Source: Betaproteobacteria bacterium HGW-Betaproteobacteria-14 (lineage in GTDB: Bacteria > Pseudomonadota > Gammaproteobacteria > Burkholderiales > Rhodocyclaceae). Taken from it: DNA of 64,000 bases. Below the pieces are notes generated by a model. The model made no database searches and was not told the origin of the DNA. It was given only the letters and a program-made list of their open reading frames with translations. Where the stretch lies: the NCBI GenBank assembly GCA_002840845.1, contig PHCS01000006.1, positions 1-64,000 of the forward strand, written 5' to 3'. Shown here one piece after another: positions 51,886 to 60,480 of this stretch. The translations under genes were made by a program, and so were the position numbers. Within the stretch, counting starts at the first letter, position 1, and each line of letters starts with the position of its first letter.

Positions 51886-53048
51886 AACGCCTGCTGCTGG
51901 CCGGCGCCGGCCACGCCCATCTGCATGTGCTCAAGGCGCTCGCCGCCGGGCGTCCGCGCGGCGTGGAGACGATCCTCGTCACGCCGCACCTGCGGCAGAT
52001 GTATTCCGGCATGCTGCCGGGCTGGATCGCCGGGCACTATGCGCTCGACGAATGCGCCGTCCGGCTCGAACCGCTGGCGCGCGCGGCCGGCGTGCGCCTG
52101 CTGCAGGATAGCGTGGCGGGCCTGCATGCAGAGCGCCGCACCGTCCGCTGCGCCGAGGCCGGCGAGCTCGGCTACGACGTGCTGTCGATCGACACCGGCG
52201 CCCGCCTGGACGCCTCCAGCCTGGCGGCGACCGGTGCGGCCCTGCTGCCGATCCGCCCGCTGGAAGCCTTCGTCGTCGCTTGGGAGCGGCAGGTCGAGCG
52301 TTTCGCGCGCGCGGGCCGCGCAGCGCTGGCCGTCGTCGGCGGCGGCGCCGCCGGCGTGGAACTGGCCCTGGCCATCCGTCATCGCCTGGCGCGCCTGATC
52401 GGAGAGGACAGGACAAGCGTTACCCTGGTGGCCGGCGGCGGCCTGCTCGCCGGCCATGGCGCTACCGTGGTCGAACGCGCCGAACGCGCCCTGCGCGCAG
52501 CGGGCGTTGGCATCGTGAAATGCCATGCCGCCGGCGCGCCGACGGGATTGCAGTTGGCCGACGGCAGGGAATGGGCAGTGGACTGCGTCGTGGCCGCGAC
52601 CGGGGCCTCGCCCCCCGGCTGGCTGGCCGATAGCGGCCTGGCGCTGGACGGGCGCGGCTTCATCGCCGTCGGCGACGGCCAGCGCAGCCTCTCCCACGCG
52701 GAAGTGTTCGCCGCCGGCGACGTCGCCACGCGGCAGGATGCGCCGCACGCCAAATCCGGCGTGTATGCCGTGCGCGCGGGGCCGGTGCTGAGCGTCAATC
52801 TGGCGCGGGCGCTCGAGGGGCGGCCGATCGTTTCCTACCGGCCGCAGCGGCGCAGCCTCTATCTGCTGGCGACCGGGCCGAAGGCGGCGATCGTCTCCTG
52901 GCGCGGCCTGACCGCCGCCGGGAAATGGGCCTGGCGGTGGAAGGACCGGATCGACCGCCGCTTCCTGATGCAGTACGATGTTGCGGAAAAGGAGAACCAT
53001 GAGCTTGCTGAAGGGGATCGCCCGGCTGTTCGGGCCGGGCGGCACTGA
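51882..53048 (+). CDS. FAD-dependent oxidoreductase (SelD N-terminal-domain type)
   Basis: The protein has 388 residues with a GTG start overlapping the glycosyltransferase TGA. LLAGAGHAHLHVLKALAAG is an FAD-binding variant, PHLRQMYSGMLPGWIAGHY is diagnostic for the family found fused to the N-terminus of selenophosphate synthetase, and AVVGGGAAGVELALAI is the second nucleotide site. This one stands alone without SelD. The substrate is unknown. The C-terminal 50 bp overlap the HD-GYP gene. Confidence 0.82.
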   Translation: MKRLLLAGAGHAHLHVLKALAAGRPRGVETILVTPHLRQMYSGMLPGWIAGHYALDECAVRLEPLARAAGVRLLQDSVAGLHAERRTVRCAEAGELGYDVLSIDTGARLDASSLAATGAALLPIRPLEAFVVAWERQVERFARAGRAALAVVGGGAAGVELALAIRHRLARLIGEDRTSVTLVAGGGLLAGHGATVVERAERALRAAGVGIVKCHAAGAPTGLQLADGREWAVDCVVAATGASPPGWLADSGLALDGRGFIAVGDGQRSLSHAEVFAAGDVATRQDAPHAKSGVYAVRAGPVLSVNLARALEGRPIVSYRPQRRSLYLLATGPKAAIVSWRGLTAAGKWAWRWKDRIDRRFLMQYDVAEKENHELAEGDRPAVRAGRH

Positions 53049-53904
53049 GGCCACCCTCGCGCGGCCGCACGAGGACCTGCTCGCCAGCCTGCTGGTGATG
53101 GCCTGGATGGTGGAGGCGCGCGACCCCTACACCAGCGGCCACCTCTGGCGCGTCTCGCGTTTCTCGCGGCTGCTCGCCCAGGACGCCGGCCTGGCCGAGA
53201 GCGATGTATCGCGCATCGCCATCGGCGGCTTCCTGCACGACCTCGGCAAGGTCGGCGTGCCCGACCAGATTCTCAACAAGAAGGATCGATTGACCGAGGA
53301 AGAGTACGAGATCGTCAAGACGCACCCGGACGTCGGCTGGCGCATGCTGGCCGGCCATCCGCTGGCGCGGCTGGCCGAGGCGGCCGTGCGGGCCCACCAC
53401 GAGACTCCCGACGGCGGCGGCTATCCGCGCGGCCTGGCCGGGGCGGCGGTGCCGCTCGATGCGCGCCTCGTCGGCATCTGCGACGCCTTCGACGCCATGA
53501 CCAGTTCGCGCCCCTACCGCAAGGGCATGCCCATCGTACGGGCGCTGAGCATCATCGAGGAAAACCTCGGCCGCCAGTTCGACCGCGACTTCGGCGGGCG
53601 CTTCCTCGCCCTCGGCCGCGCCGGCGCCCTCGACCACATCGCCGGCCACAGTGACGAGGGCATCCCGCTGCACGAGTGCATGATGTGCGGGCCGACCCTG
53701 GTGGTGCGCCGCGAGCAGAAAGCCGGCGAGCACGTCTATTGCCGCAATTGCGGCGGGGAGTACGCTACCGAGATGCGGGACGGACGGCTCGAGACGGTCT
53801 CCACCGGCCGCCAGGGGGCGCCGAAGGAACTGGAGGCCGAGGCCGATACGGCGCTGATCGCGCGGCTGGTGCGCGAATCGGCGCGTGCGCTGCTGGCCGG
53901 ATAG
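52999..53904 (+). CDS. HD-GYP domain protein with C-terminal zinc ribbon
   Basis: The protein has 301 residues from ATG 52999 behind AAGGAG. HD-GYP motifs are present: the TSGHLWRVSRFSRLLA helix, HDLGKVGVPDQIL and HHETPDGGGYPRG, with metal-ligand His/Asp pairs intact and GYP complete. These enzymes hydrolyse c-di-GMP. A C-terminal CMMCGPTLV...CRNCGG zinc ribbon is added (about residues 225-260). It overlaps the upstream flavoprotein gene by 50 bp in another frame. Confidence 0.9.
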   Translation: MSLLKGIARLFGPGGTEATLARPHEDLLASLLVMAWMVEARDPYTSGHLWRVSRFSRLLAQDAGLAESDVSRIAIGGFLHDLGKVGVPDQILNKKDRLTEEEYEIVKTHPDVGWRMLAGHPLARLAEAAVRAHHETPDGGGYPRGLAGAAVPLDARLVGICDAFDAMTSSRPYRKGMPIVRALSIIEENLGRQFDRDFGGRFLALGRAGALDHIAGHSDEGIPLHECMMCGPTLVVRREQKAGEHVYCRNCGGEYATEMRDGRLETVSTGRQGAPKELEAEADTALIARLVRESARALLAG

Positions 53905-53922
53905 CACAGGGAGAAGATTCGC

Positions 53923-54162
53923 ATGGCCTTTCACGCAAACCTTTTGAGCATCGCCTGCAGGCGCCCCATCGTACTGGCCGCGCTGCGCGTGGCGCTGGTG
54001 GTGGGGACGGTGCTGAACCTGATCAACCAGGGCGAGCGGCTGCTCGCCGGATGGCCGCCCTCATGGTTCCACGTTGCGCTCAACTATCTGGTGCCGTTCT
54101 GCGTCTCCGGCTACAGCGCGGCGTGCAACGAACTGCGCCGCAACGAGGAGGGCGCCCCGTGA
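53923..54162 (+). CDS. NrtS-like small membrane protein
   Basis: The protein has 79 residues with two membrane spans. VLAALRVALVVGTVLNLINQGERLL and the final ALNYLVPFCVSGYSAACNEL are characteristic of NrtS, a small nitrate/nitrite transporter family. The stop overlaps the ECF sigma start (GTGA), so the two are coupled. GGGAG precedes the ATG. Confidence 0.75.
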   Translation: MAFHANLLSIACRRPIVLAALRVALVVGTVLNLINQGERLLAGWPPSWFHVALNYLVPFCVSGYSAACNELRRNEEGAP

Positions 54163-54761
54163 CGGAAATGCACGACGGACCGATCATGGACGATGCGTAT
54201 ATCAGGGCGCTGCGGCCCGGCATGATCCGCTTCGCCCGGATGCAGCTGCGCGATGACGAACTGGCGGAGGACGTCGTCCAGGATGCGCTGATCGCGGCGA
54301 TGCACGGCGCGAAGGGCTTCGCCGGCCGCTCGGCGTTCGACACCTGGGTGCTGGCCATCCTGCGCAACAAGATCGCGGACGCGATCCGGCTGCGGAGCCG
54401 CTCGATCAACGTTTCGGCGCTGGCACCGGAGGAGGAGGGCCTCGACCAGGCGTTCGAGGCCCTGTTCAAGCCGAACGCGTACTGGTCGCCCCAGTCGCGT
54501 CCGCGCGACTGGGGCGATCCGGAGGATTCGTTGCAACGCGACCAGTTCTGGATCGTCTTCGAAGCCTGCCTGAAGCACCTGCCCGAGAACACCGCGCGCA
54601 TTTTCATGATGCGCGAGTTCCTCGAGTTCGACACCTCCGAAATCTGCAAGGAACTCGCCATCAGCAGCGGCAACTGCCACGTCATCCTGCACCGGGCGCG
54701 CAACGCCCTGCGCGGCTGCCTCGAAGAGAACTGGTTCGACAAGGGAGAGCAAGCATGCTGA
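54159..54761 (+). CDS. ECF-type RNA polymerase sigma factor (pair A)
   Basis: The protein has 200 residues from GTG 54159, which has AGGAGG 7 nt upstream. An internal ATG at 54186 is possible. Region 2 has MQLRDDELAEDVVQDALIAAM and FDTWVLAILRNKIADAIR. Region 4 has LPENTARIFMMREFLEFDTSEICKELAISSGN. The long region between (AYWSPQSRPRDWGDPEDSL) is shared in form with pair B at 55360. It is followed by an anti-sigma-type zinc-finger gene that overlaps it by 7 bp. Confidence 0.9.
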   Translation: MTEMHDGPIMDDAYIRALRPGMIRFARMQLRDDELAEDVVQDALIAAMHGAKGFAGRSAFDTWVLAILRNKIADAIRLRSRSINVSALAPEEEGLDQAFEALFKPNAYWSPQSRPRDWGDPEDSLQRDQFWIVFEACLKHLPENTARIFMMREFLEFDTSEICKELAISSGNCHVILHRARNALRGCLEENWFDKGEQAC

Positions 54762-54961
54762 GCTGCAAGGAGGTGACCCGGCTCCTTTCCGAGTCGCAGG
54801 ATCGGGAACTGACTCTGTTCGAGGGCTTGCAGCTCAGGATGCATCTGGTGATGTGCAAGGGCTGCGCCAACTTCGACAGGCAGATGAAGTTCCTGCGCCG
54901 GGTGAGCCGGCAGTATGCGGACAAGACGGTACGGGCCGACAGACCCGACCGCGGAGATTGA
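54755..54961 (+). CDS. Small zinc-finger anti-sigma-like protein (pair A)
   Basis: The protein has 68 residues. CKEVTRLLSESQDRELTLFEGLQLRMHLVMCKGCANF holds an H...CxxC zinc-finger pattern of the anti-sigma (zf-HC2) type, with the first Cys near the start. There is no membrane segment, unlike most anti-sigma factors. It overlaps the ECF gene. The short size suggests a soluble, metal-sensitive inhibitor. Confidence 0.85.
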   Translation: MLSCKEVTRLLSESQDRELTLFEGLQLRMHLVMCKGCANFDRQMKFLRRVSRQYADKTVRADRPDRGD

Positions 54962-55015
54962 GGAGGCGCGACGCGATCGGGCTTCGCCCGGCTTCCGCCG
55001 TTTATTGCCCTGCCC

Positions 55016-55045
55016 TGTAATAAACCGCTTCGTGAGACGACCAAG
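55016..55045 (+). promoter_or_regulatory. ECF-type promoter (class YGTAAT/ACMAAG)
   Basis: TGTAAT (55016-55021), an 18-bp spacer and ACCAAG (55040-55045) lie 46 bp before the small exported protein at 55092. The adjoining AAACC and GGGACG bases also match the promoters of the two 47-residue peptides. Confidence 0.55.
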
Positions 55046-55091
55046 GGACGTGAATCGATCCCCGCGATATCCCGCGGGAAGGAGCGTCGCC

Positions 55092-55277
55092 ATGAAGAAG
55101 ACCATATTGATCCTGATGTTTGCCATGGGTGCCTTGCCCGCCGCTGCCTCGCCGGGAAGCCGTTGCGCCTTGTCGGATGCCGGCGATGGCAGTCGTACCG
55201 TTATCGCCAGAATCAGCCCGACCAACCCGAACGACCCGCTGTTTCCGCCGGGCCAATGGCCCAGATGCATGGGGTAG
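55092..55277 (+). CDS. 61-residue exported protein of unknown function
   Basis: The signal peptide MKKTILILMFAMGALPAAAS is followed by a mature part of about 42 residues with two cysteines (SRCALS and PRCMG) and a Pro/Asn-rich SPTNPNDPLFPPGQW segment. No family is recognised. GGAAGGAG precedes the ATG. It lies between two ECF/anti-sigma pairs behind a promoter of the class shared with the 47-residue peptides, so it is likely a target of one of the nearby sigma factors. Confidence 0.7.
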   Translation: MKKTILILMFAMGALPAAASPGSRCALSDAGDGSRTVIARISPTNPNDPLFPPGQWPRCMG

Positions 55278-55294
55278 GGCTCGTTGATGGCCGC

Positions 55295-55325
55295 TGTAAT
55301 GTTTTTGGCGCTGATCCGGTCTCAT
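55295..55325 (+). promoter_or_regulatory. Candidate ECF-type promoter of sigma pair B
   Basis: TGTAAT (55295-55300), a 19-bp spacer and TCTCAT (55320-55325) lie 34 bp before the sigma gene. It is an intermediate form between the two promoter classes and fits autoregulation. Confidence 0.4.
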
Positions 55326-55359
55326 GGGATAATCCGAACGTCCCGAAGGAGACCGAACC

Positions 55360-55932
55360 ATGGCACCGATAGCCAAAGAGGACCTGGCGGAGCTGCGCCG
55401 CTACCTGATGCGTTTCGCCCTGCTGCACCTGCGCGACCGGAACCGTGCGGAGGACGCGGTGCAGGAGACCCTGACGGCGGCGCTGGAGCGCGAGAACGGG
55501 TTTTCCGGCGGCTCCGCCGTGCGTACCTGGCTGACCGGGATACTCAAGCACAAGATCATCGATGTCTTCCGCAGGCAGCGGCGCGAGCTGGCGACGAGCG
55601 AACTGGCCGACGACGATGCTGAAGGACGCGATCCGGACGCCCTCTTCGACGCGGCCGGCGCCTGGCAGACGCCGCCGGCAAGCTGGGGAGACCCGGCCAA
55701 GATGCTCGAACAGAAGCGCTTCATGGAAGCGCTGGAGAAATGCAACGGCGCGCTGCCGGAGAGGCTCGCCCAGGTGTTCACCCTGCGGGAGGTGACGGGG
55801 CTGACGACGGAAGAGATCTGCGCCGAGCTCGGCATCACGCCGAACAACTGCAATGTCATGCTGTACCGCGCACGCATGGGGCTGCGCGAATGCCTGGAAA
55901 AGAACTGGATGAGCGAAGGGAGGCCGTCATGA
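55360..55932 (+). CDS. ECF-type RNA polymerase sigma factor (pair B)
   Basis: The protein has 190 residues. Region 2 is LHLRDRNRAEDAVQETLTAAL with VRTWLTGILKHKIIDVFRR. Region 4 is LPERLAQVFTLREVTGLTTEEICAELGITPNN. Linker SWGDPAKML matches the DWGDPEDSL of pair A, so the two sigma factors are paralogues. AAGGAG precedes the ATG. It overlaps its zinc-finger partner by ATGA. Confidence 0.92.
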   Translation: MAPIAKEDLAELRRYLMRFALLHLRDRNRAEDAVQETLTAALERENGFSGGSAVRTWLTGILKHKIIDVFRRQRRELATSELADDDAEGRDPDALFDAAGAWQTPPASWGDPAKMLEQKRFMEALEKCNGALPERLAQVFTLREVTGLTTEEICAELGITPNNCNVMLYRARMGLRECLEKNWMSEGRPS

Positions 55933-56123
55933 TCAGCTGCAAGGAGGTGTCGCGACTTGTCTCGGTGTCCCTCGACCGGCCTCTCGCGCTGCGCGAACGT
56001 TTCTGGTTGCGGCTGCATCTGTGGCGTTGCCGGAGCTGCGGCAATTTTGCCGAACAGATGACCGCGATGCGTGCCGCGATGCGCCGGCTGGCGAGCGGTC
56101 CGGACGATCCGCCCGGCCGGTGA
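55929..56123 (+). CDS. Small zinc-finger anti-sigma-like protein (pair B)
   Basis: The protein has 64 residues. It starts MISCKEVSRLVSVSLDRPL and contains LHLWRCRSCGNF, the same H...CxxC layout as the 54755 protein. It has no membrane span. Together with pair A it shows a local duplication of a sigma/anti-sigma module. Confidence 0.85.
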   Translation: MISCKEVSRLVSVSLDRPLALRERFWLRLHLWRCRSCGNFAEQMTAMRAAMRRLASGPDDPPGR

Positions 56124-56211
56124 GAGCTGTCTCCCGCCTCCGCCCGTAGGCGGCCGCGCAGGCACCTGCGTTACAATCCGGCTACCGAGGGAAACCGGAA
56201 CATCCGCAGGC

Positions 56212-56607
56212 ATGACAGGAGCAATCAGTATCGGAGGCCTGGCCGCCGTCGGCGGAGGCGCCGCGCTTGGCGCCTGGACGCGTTGGGGCCTCGGCGTGGC
56301 CCTCAACCCGCTGTTTCCGACCGTGCCGCTCGGCACTTTGGCGGCGAACCTCATCGGCGGCTACCTGGTGGGCTTTGCCGTCGCCCTGTTCCATCAGCAC
56401 GCCGGCCTGTCGCCGGAACTCAAGCTCTTCCTCATCACCGGATTCCTCGGCGGCCTGACGACCTTCTCGACCTTTTCCGCCGAAGTGGTGGCGCTGATCG
56501 AGCGCGCCCAGTACGGCTGGGCGCTGGCGGCGGCGGGCGGGCACCTCGTCGGCTCGCTGGCGATGACGGCGCTTGGCATCGCCACTTTTGTCCTCCTGGT
56601 TAAATGA
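56212..56607 (+). CDS. crcB: Fluoride channel CrcB
   Basis: The protein has 131 residues and four membrane spans. GAALGAWTRWGLG, LAANLIGGYLVGF, the GFLGGLTTFSTFSAEV segment and the final GSLAMTALGI are characteristic of Fluc/CrcB fluoride exporters. No fluoride riboswitch could be recognised in the 88-bp leader, which does have a GCCTCCGCCCGTAGGCGGC hairpin and a TACAAT -10-like box. The stop overlaps the hrpA start. Confidence 0.92.
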   Translation: MTGAISIGGLAAVGGGAALGAWTRWGLGVALNPLFPTVPLGTLAANLIGGYLVGFAVALFHQHAGLSPELKLFLITGFLGGLTTFSTFSAEVVALIERAQYGWALAAAGGHLVGSLAMTALGIATFVLLVK

Positions 56608-59600
56608 AGTTTGATGCTGCCGCGCGCCTGGCCGCGCGGCCGGCGATCGCCTACGATGACGAACTGCCGGTCAGCGCCCGCCGCGGCGAGATCGCCGAGG
56701 CCATCCGGAAGCACCAGGTGGTGATCGTCTGCGGCGAGACCGGCTCGGGCAAGACGACGCAGTTGCCGAAGATCTGCCTCGAACTGGGCCGCGGCGCGCA
56801 CGGCCTGATCGGCCACACCCAGCCGCGCCGCATCGCCGCCCGCGCCACCGCCGCGCGCATCGCGCAGGAGCTGAAGAGCGAGCTCGGCCGCGCCGTCGGC
56901 TACAAGATCCGCTTCACCGATCGCGTCAGCCCGGACAGCTACATCAAGCTGATGACCGACGGCATCCTTCTCGCCGAGACGCAGGGCGATCCGCAGCTGC
57001 GCCAGTACGACACGCTCATCATCGACGAGGCGCACGAGCGCAGCCTCAATATCGACTTCCTGCTCGGCTACCTGAAGCATCTGCTGCGAGGGGGGAAAAA
57101 TGCGCGCCCCGACCTGAAGGTCATCGTCACCTCGGCGACGCTGGATGCGGAGCGCTTCAGCAAGCACTTCGACGGCGCCCCGGTGATCGAGGTGTCCGGC
57201 CGGCTCTATCCCATCGAGATGCGCTGGCGGCCGCCGGAGGACAATGCCGACCTGGCGGAAGCCATCGTCGACGCGGTGGACGAGTGCCACCGCAACGGCC
57301 CGGGCGACGTGCTGGTGTTCCTGCCCGGCGAACGCGAGATCCGCGAGGCGGCGGAGGCATTGAGGAAACATCACCCCGCAGTTGCCAACACCCGAACGGA
57401 AATCCTGCCGCTTTATGCGCGACAGTCGGCGCAGGAGCAGCAGCGCGTCTTCGCGCCGGCGAAGGGGCGCCGCGTGGTGCTCGCCACCAATGTGGCGGAG
57501 ACCTCCCTCACCGTGCCGGGCATCCGTTACGTCGTCGACTCGGGCCTGGCGCGCGTCAAGCGCTATTCCCATCGCAACAAGGTCGAACTGCTGCAGGTGG
57601 AGGACATCGCCCGCTCGGCCGCCAACCAGCGCGCCGGACGCTGCGGCCGCGTCATGAGCGGCGTCTGCATCCGCCTGTTTGCCGAGGACGATTTCCAGAA
57701 GCGCCTGGCGCACACCGAGCCCGAGCTGCTGCGCTCGTCCCTGGCCGGCGTCATCCTGCGCATGAAGTCGCTGCACCTGGGCGAGGTGGAGGACTTCCCC
57801 TTCCTCGACAAGCCGCTGCCGCGCATGATCACGGATGGTTACCAGTTGCTGGACGAACTGGGTGCAGTGGATGACGCGCGCGAACTGACGCAATCGGGGC
57901 GCGAACTGGCGAAGCTGCCGCTCGATCCGCGCATCGGCCGCATGATCCTCGCTGCGCGCGACGGCCACTGCCTGCGCGAGATGCTCGTCATCGCCGCCGC
58001 GCTCTCGGTGCAGGACCCGCGCGAGCGGCCGCAGGAACAGGCCGGCACGGCGGACCAGGCGCATGCGCAGTGGCGCGGCAACGAGCAGCAGCAACGCTCG
58101 GAATTCCTCGCCTGGCTGAACCTGTGGCAGGCGTTTGGCGAGGTCTGGACGCACGAATCGCAGCGCAAGCAGCGCGACTGGTGCCGCAAGCACTTCCTCA
58201 ACACCCTGCGCATGCGCGAGTGGCGCGAAGTGCATGCGCAACTCCATACCCTTTGCGGCGAGCACAGCTGGCGCGAGAACGAAAAGCCGGCGACCTACGA
58301 GCAGATCCACAAGGCGCTGCTCGCCGGCCTGCTCGGCAACGTCGGCCTGAAGAGCGAGGAGGAGGGGCATTACCTCGGCGCACGCGGCATCCGCTTCTGG
58401 CCCCATCCCGGCTCGGCGCTGGCGAAGAAGGCCGGTCGCTGGATCGTCGCGGCCGAATTGGTGGAAACGACGCGCCTCTACGCGCGTTGCCTGGCGAAGA
58501 TCGAGCCGGAATGGCTGGAAGAAGTCGGTGCGCACCTGGTGCGACGCCACGTCTTCGATCCGCACTGGGAAAAGAAGAGCGGGCAGGTGCGCGCCTGGGA
58601 GCGCGGCACGCTGCACGGCCTGGTGCTCTACGCCAGGCGACCGGTGACCTACAGCCGCATCGATCCGCAGCTTGCCCGCGAATTGTTCATCCGCGAGGGG
58701 CTGGTGCAGGGCGAGCTGCCGGAGGAGACGGCGCGCCACGCGCGCTTCTTCCAGCACAACCGCAAGCTGCTGCGCGACATCGAACAGCTCGAGCACAAGA
58801 CGCGCAGGCAGGACGTGCTGGTAGACGAGGAGTTGATCTTCGCCTTCTACGATGCCCACATTCCCGTCGAGGTGGTCGACGTGGCCAGCTTCGAGCGCTG
58901 GCGCAAGGACGCAGAGCGGGCCGAGCCGAAGCGGCTGTTCCTGACGCGCGAGCAGCTCATGAGACACGATGCCGCCGGCGTGACCTCGGAGCGCTTTCCG
59001 CCGCAGATGGAAATCCACGGACAGTGCTATCCGCTCAGCTATCATTTCGAGCCCGGCGCCGAGGATGACGGCGTCACCCTCACAGTGCCGGTGGCGGCGC
59101 TCAACCAAGTGCCGGCGGCGCGCTGCGAATGGCTGGTGCCCGGGCTGCTGGAACAGAAGGCGGCGCAGTTCGTGAAGACGCTGCCGCAGAAGTACCGCCA
59201 TCGCCTGCAGCCGGTCGACGCCTTCGTCGCCGCCTTCGCGGAAGGGGCGCAAGGGGTGCATGGGGCCGACGAGCCCTTCCTGCGCGCGCTGACGCGCGCC
59301 GCCGAGGAGAAGATGCAGCTCAAGCTGCCGCTGGACGCCTTCCGCAGCGAGATGGTGCCGGCGCACTTCTTCATGAACTTCCGCGCGGTGGGAGGGCACG
59401 GCCGCATCCTGGGCCAGTCGCGCAACCTGCAGGAATTGCGCAGCCGCTACGCCCGCGAGATCGAGCAGAGCTTCGCCGCGGCCGCACCAGCCGAAGCGGC
59501 CGAGACCGCAGGGGACGCGCCCGCCGACGGCGTGCTCCAGGGGCTGACTTCCTGGAGCTTCGGCGAATTGCCGGAAATCATGGAAGTGAAGGCGGGCAAG

Positions 59601-60386
59601 CACACCGTGATCGGCTTTCCCGCCCTGGTGGACGAGGGCGACTCGGTGGCGCTGCGCGTGCAGGACACGCCGGAGAAGGCGGCGCAGGTGCACCGCAGGG
59701 GGTTGCGTCGGCTGTTTGCGCTGGCGCTGCGCGAGCAGGTGAAGTTCGTCGAGAGGTCCCTGCCGCGGGAGCTGGGCCTGCTGTTCATGCCCTGGGGCAC
59801 GGAGTCCGAGCTGAAGGCGCAGATCGTCGCGGCAACTTTGGAGCGCACCTGCATGATGGATCCCCTGCCGGCGGATGCCGCGGCTTTCGACCGGCGCAAG
59901 GAGGAGGCCCGCGCCCGCATCAGCCTGGTGGCGCAGGAGATCGCGCGCCTGATCAGTGCGATACTGGCGGAACATGCGGCGCTGCAGAAGAAGTTGGCCC
60001 AGCTGAAGGCGCAGCCTGCGGTGGCCGAGGCTATCCGCAAGCAGTGCGCGGAACTGCTGCCGAAGGATTTCGTCGTTGCCACGCCCTTCGAGCGGCTGGT
60101 GCATTATCCGCGCTACCTGAAAGCCGCGGCGTTGCGCATCGACAAGCTGCGCGCCGACCCGGCGCGCGATGCGCGCCTGGCGCAGGACTTTGCCGCACTG
60201 GAGAAGCCGTGGGAGCGCGAGCGGCAGGCGCGGCGCAAGGGCGGCGCGCCGGACCCCTGGCTGGAGGATTTTCGCTGGATGCTGGAAGAGCTGCGCGTCG
60301 CGCTCTTCGCGCAGGAACTGAGGACGCCGGCGCCGGTTTCCGTGAAGCGCCTGCAGAAAGCCTGGGACAGCCGGGCGCGGCACTGA
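56604..60386 (+). CDS. hrpA: ATP-dependent RNA helicase HrpA
   Basis: The protein has 1,260 residues. Walker A is CGETGSGKTTQ (about residue 43-53), the DEAH box lies in LIIDEAHERSLN, SAT is in IVTSATLD, and motif VI is in SAANQRAGRCGR. The helicase-associated and OB-fold domains and a long DUF3418-type C-terminal region follow. This DEAH-box helicase acts on RNA, including rescue of stalled ribosomes in E. coli. ATG overlaps the crcB stop (ATGA). A variant of the 12-mer (GGGGCTGACTTC) lies at 59540. Confidence 0.95.
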   Translation: MKFDAAARLAARPAIAYDDELPVSARRGEIAEAIRKHQVVIVCGETGSGKTTQLPKICLELGRGAHGLIGHTQPRRIAARATAARIAQELKSELGRAVGYKIRFTDRVSPDSYIKLMTDGILLAETQGDPQLRQYDTLIIDEAHERSLNIDFLLGYLKHLLRGGKNARPDLKVIVTSATLDAERFSKHFDGAPVIEVSGRLYPIEMRWRPPEDNADLAEAIVDAVDECHRNGPGDVLVFLPGEREIREAAEALRKHHPAVANTRTEILPLYARQSAQEQQRVFAPAKGRRVVLATNVAETSLTVPGIRYVVDSGLARVKRYSHRNKVELLQVEDIARSAANQRAGRCGRVMSGVCIRLFAEDDFQKRLAHTEPELLRSSLAGVILRMKSLHLGEVEDFPFLDKPLPRMITDGYQLLDELGAVDDARELTQSGRELAKLPLDPRIGRMILAARDGHCLREMLVIAAALSVQDPRERPQEQAGTADQAHAQWRGNEQQQRSEFLAWLNLWQAFGEVWTHESQRKQRDWCRKHFLNTLRMREWREVHAQLHTLCGEHSWRENEKPATYEQIHKALLAGLLGNVGLKSEEEGHYLGARGIRFWPHPGSALAKKAGRWIVAAELVETTRLYARCLAKIEPEWLEEVGAHLVRRHVFDPHWEKKSGQVRAWERGTLHGLVLYARRPVTYSRIDPQLARELFIREGLVQGELPEETARHARFFQHNRKLLRDIEQLEHKTRRQDVLVDEELIFAFYDAHIPVEVVDVASFERWRKDAERAEPKRLFLTREQLMRHDAAGVTSERFPPQMEIHGQCYPLSYHFEPGAEDDGVTLTVPVAALNQVPAARCEWLVPGLLEQKAAQFVKTLPQKYRHRLQPVDAFVAAFAEGAQGVHGADEPFLRALTRAAEEKMQLKLPLDAFRSEMVPAHFFMNFRAVGGHGRILGQSRNLQELRSRYAREIEQSFAAAAPAEAAETAGDAPADGVLQGLTSWSFGELPEIMEVKAGKHTVIGFPALVDEGDSVALRVQDTPEKAAQVHRRGLRRLFALALREQVKFVERSLPRELGLLFMPWGTESELKAQIVAATLERTCMMDPLPADAAAFDRRKEEARARISLVAQEIARLISAILAEHAALQKKLAQLKAQPAVAEAIRKQCAELLPKDFVVATPFERLVHYPRYLKAAALRIDKLRADPARDARLAQDFAALEKPWERERQARRKGGAPDPWLEDFRWMLEELRVALFAQELRTPAPVSVKRLQKAWDSRARH

Positions 60387-60401
60387 CTGCGGAGCCGGAT
60401 C

Positions 60402-60457
60402 GTAGGTCGGGCTTCAGCCCGACACTACCGCCGAAGTCGGCCTGAAGGCCGACCTAC
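60402..60457. repeat. REP-like inverted repeat
   Basis: GTAGGTCGGGCTTCAGCCCGAC and GTCGGCCTGAAGGCCGACCTAC form two facing hairpins that also pair with each other. This GTAGGTCGGGCTTCAGCCC form is a widespread REP type in proteobacteria. It sits 15 bp after hrpA and may end its transcript. Confidence 0.85.
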
Positions 60458-60480
60458 AAGACTTGGGTGAAGGGAATTGA

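Noticed and set aside
56124-56211. Possible fluoride riboswitch before crcB
   Set aside because: The leader has a simple hairpin, but the conserved sequence elements of the crcB motif could not be found.
56394-60383. 1,329-codon open frame on the minus strand opposite hrpA
   Set aside because: It is an antisense shadow with no domain, lying over a complete HrpA coding sequence.
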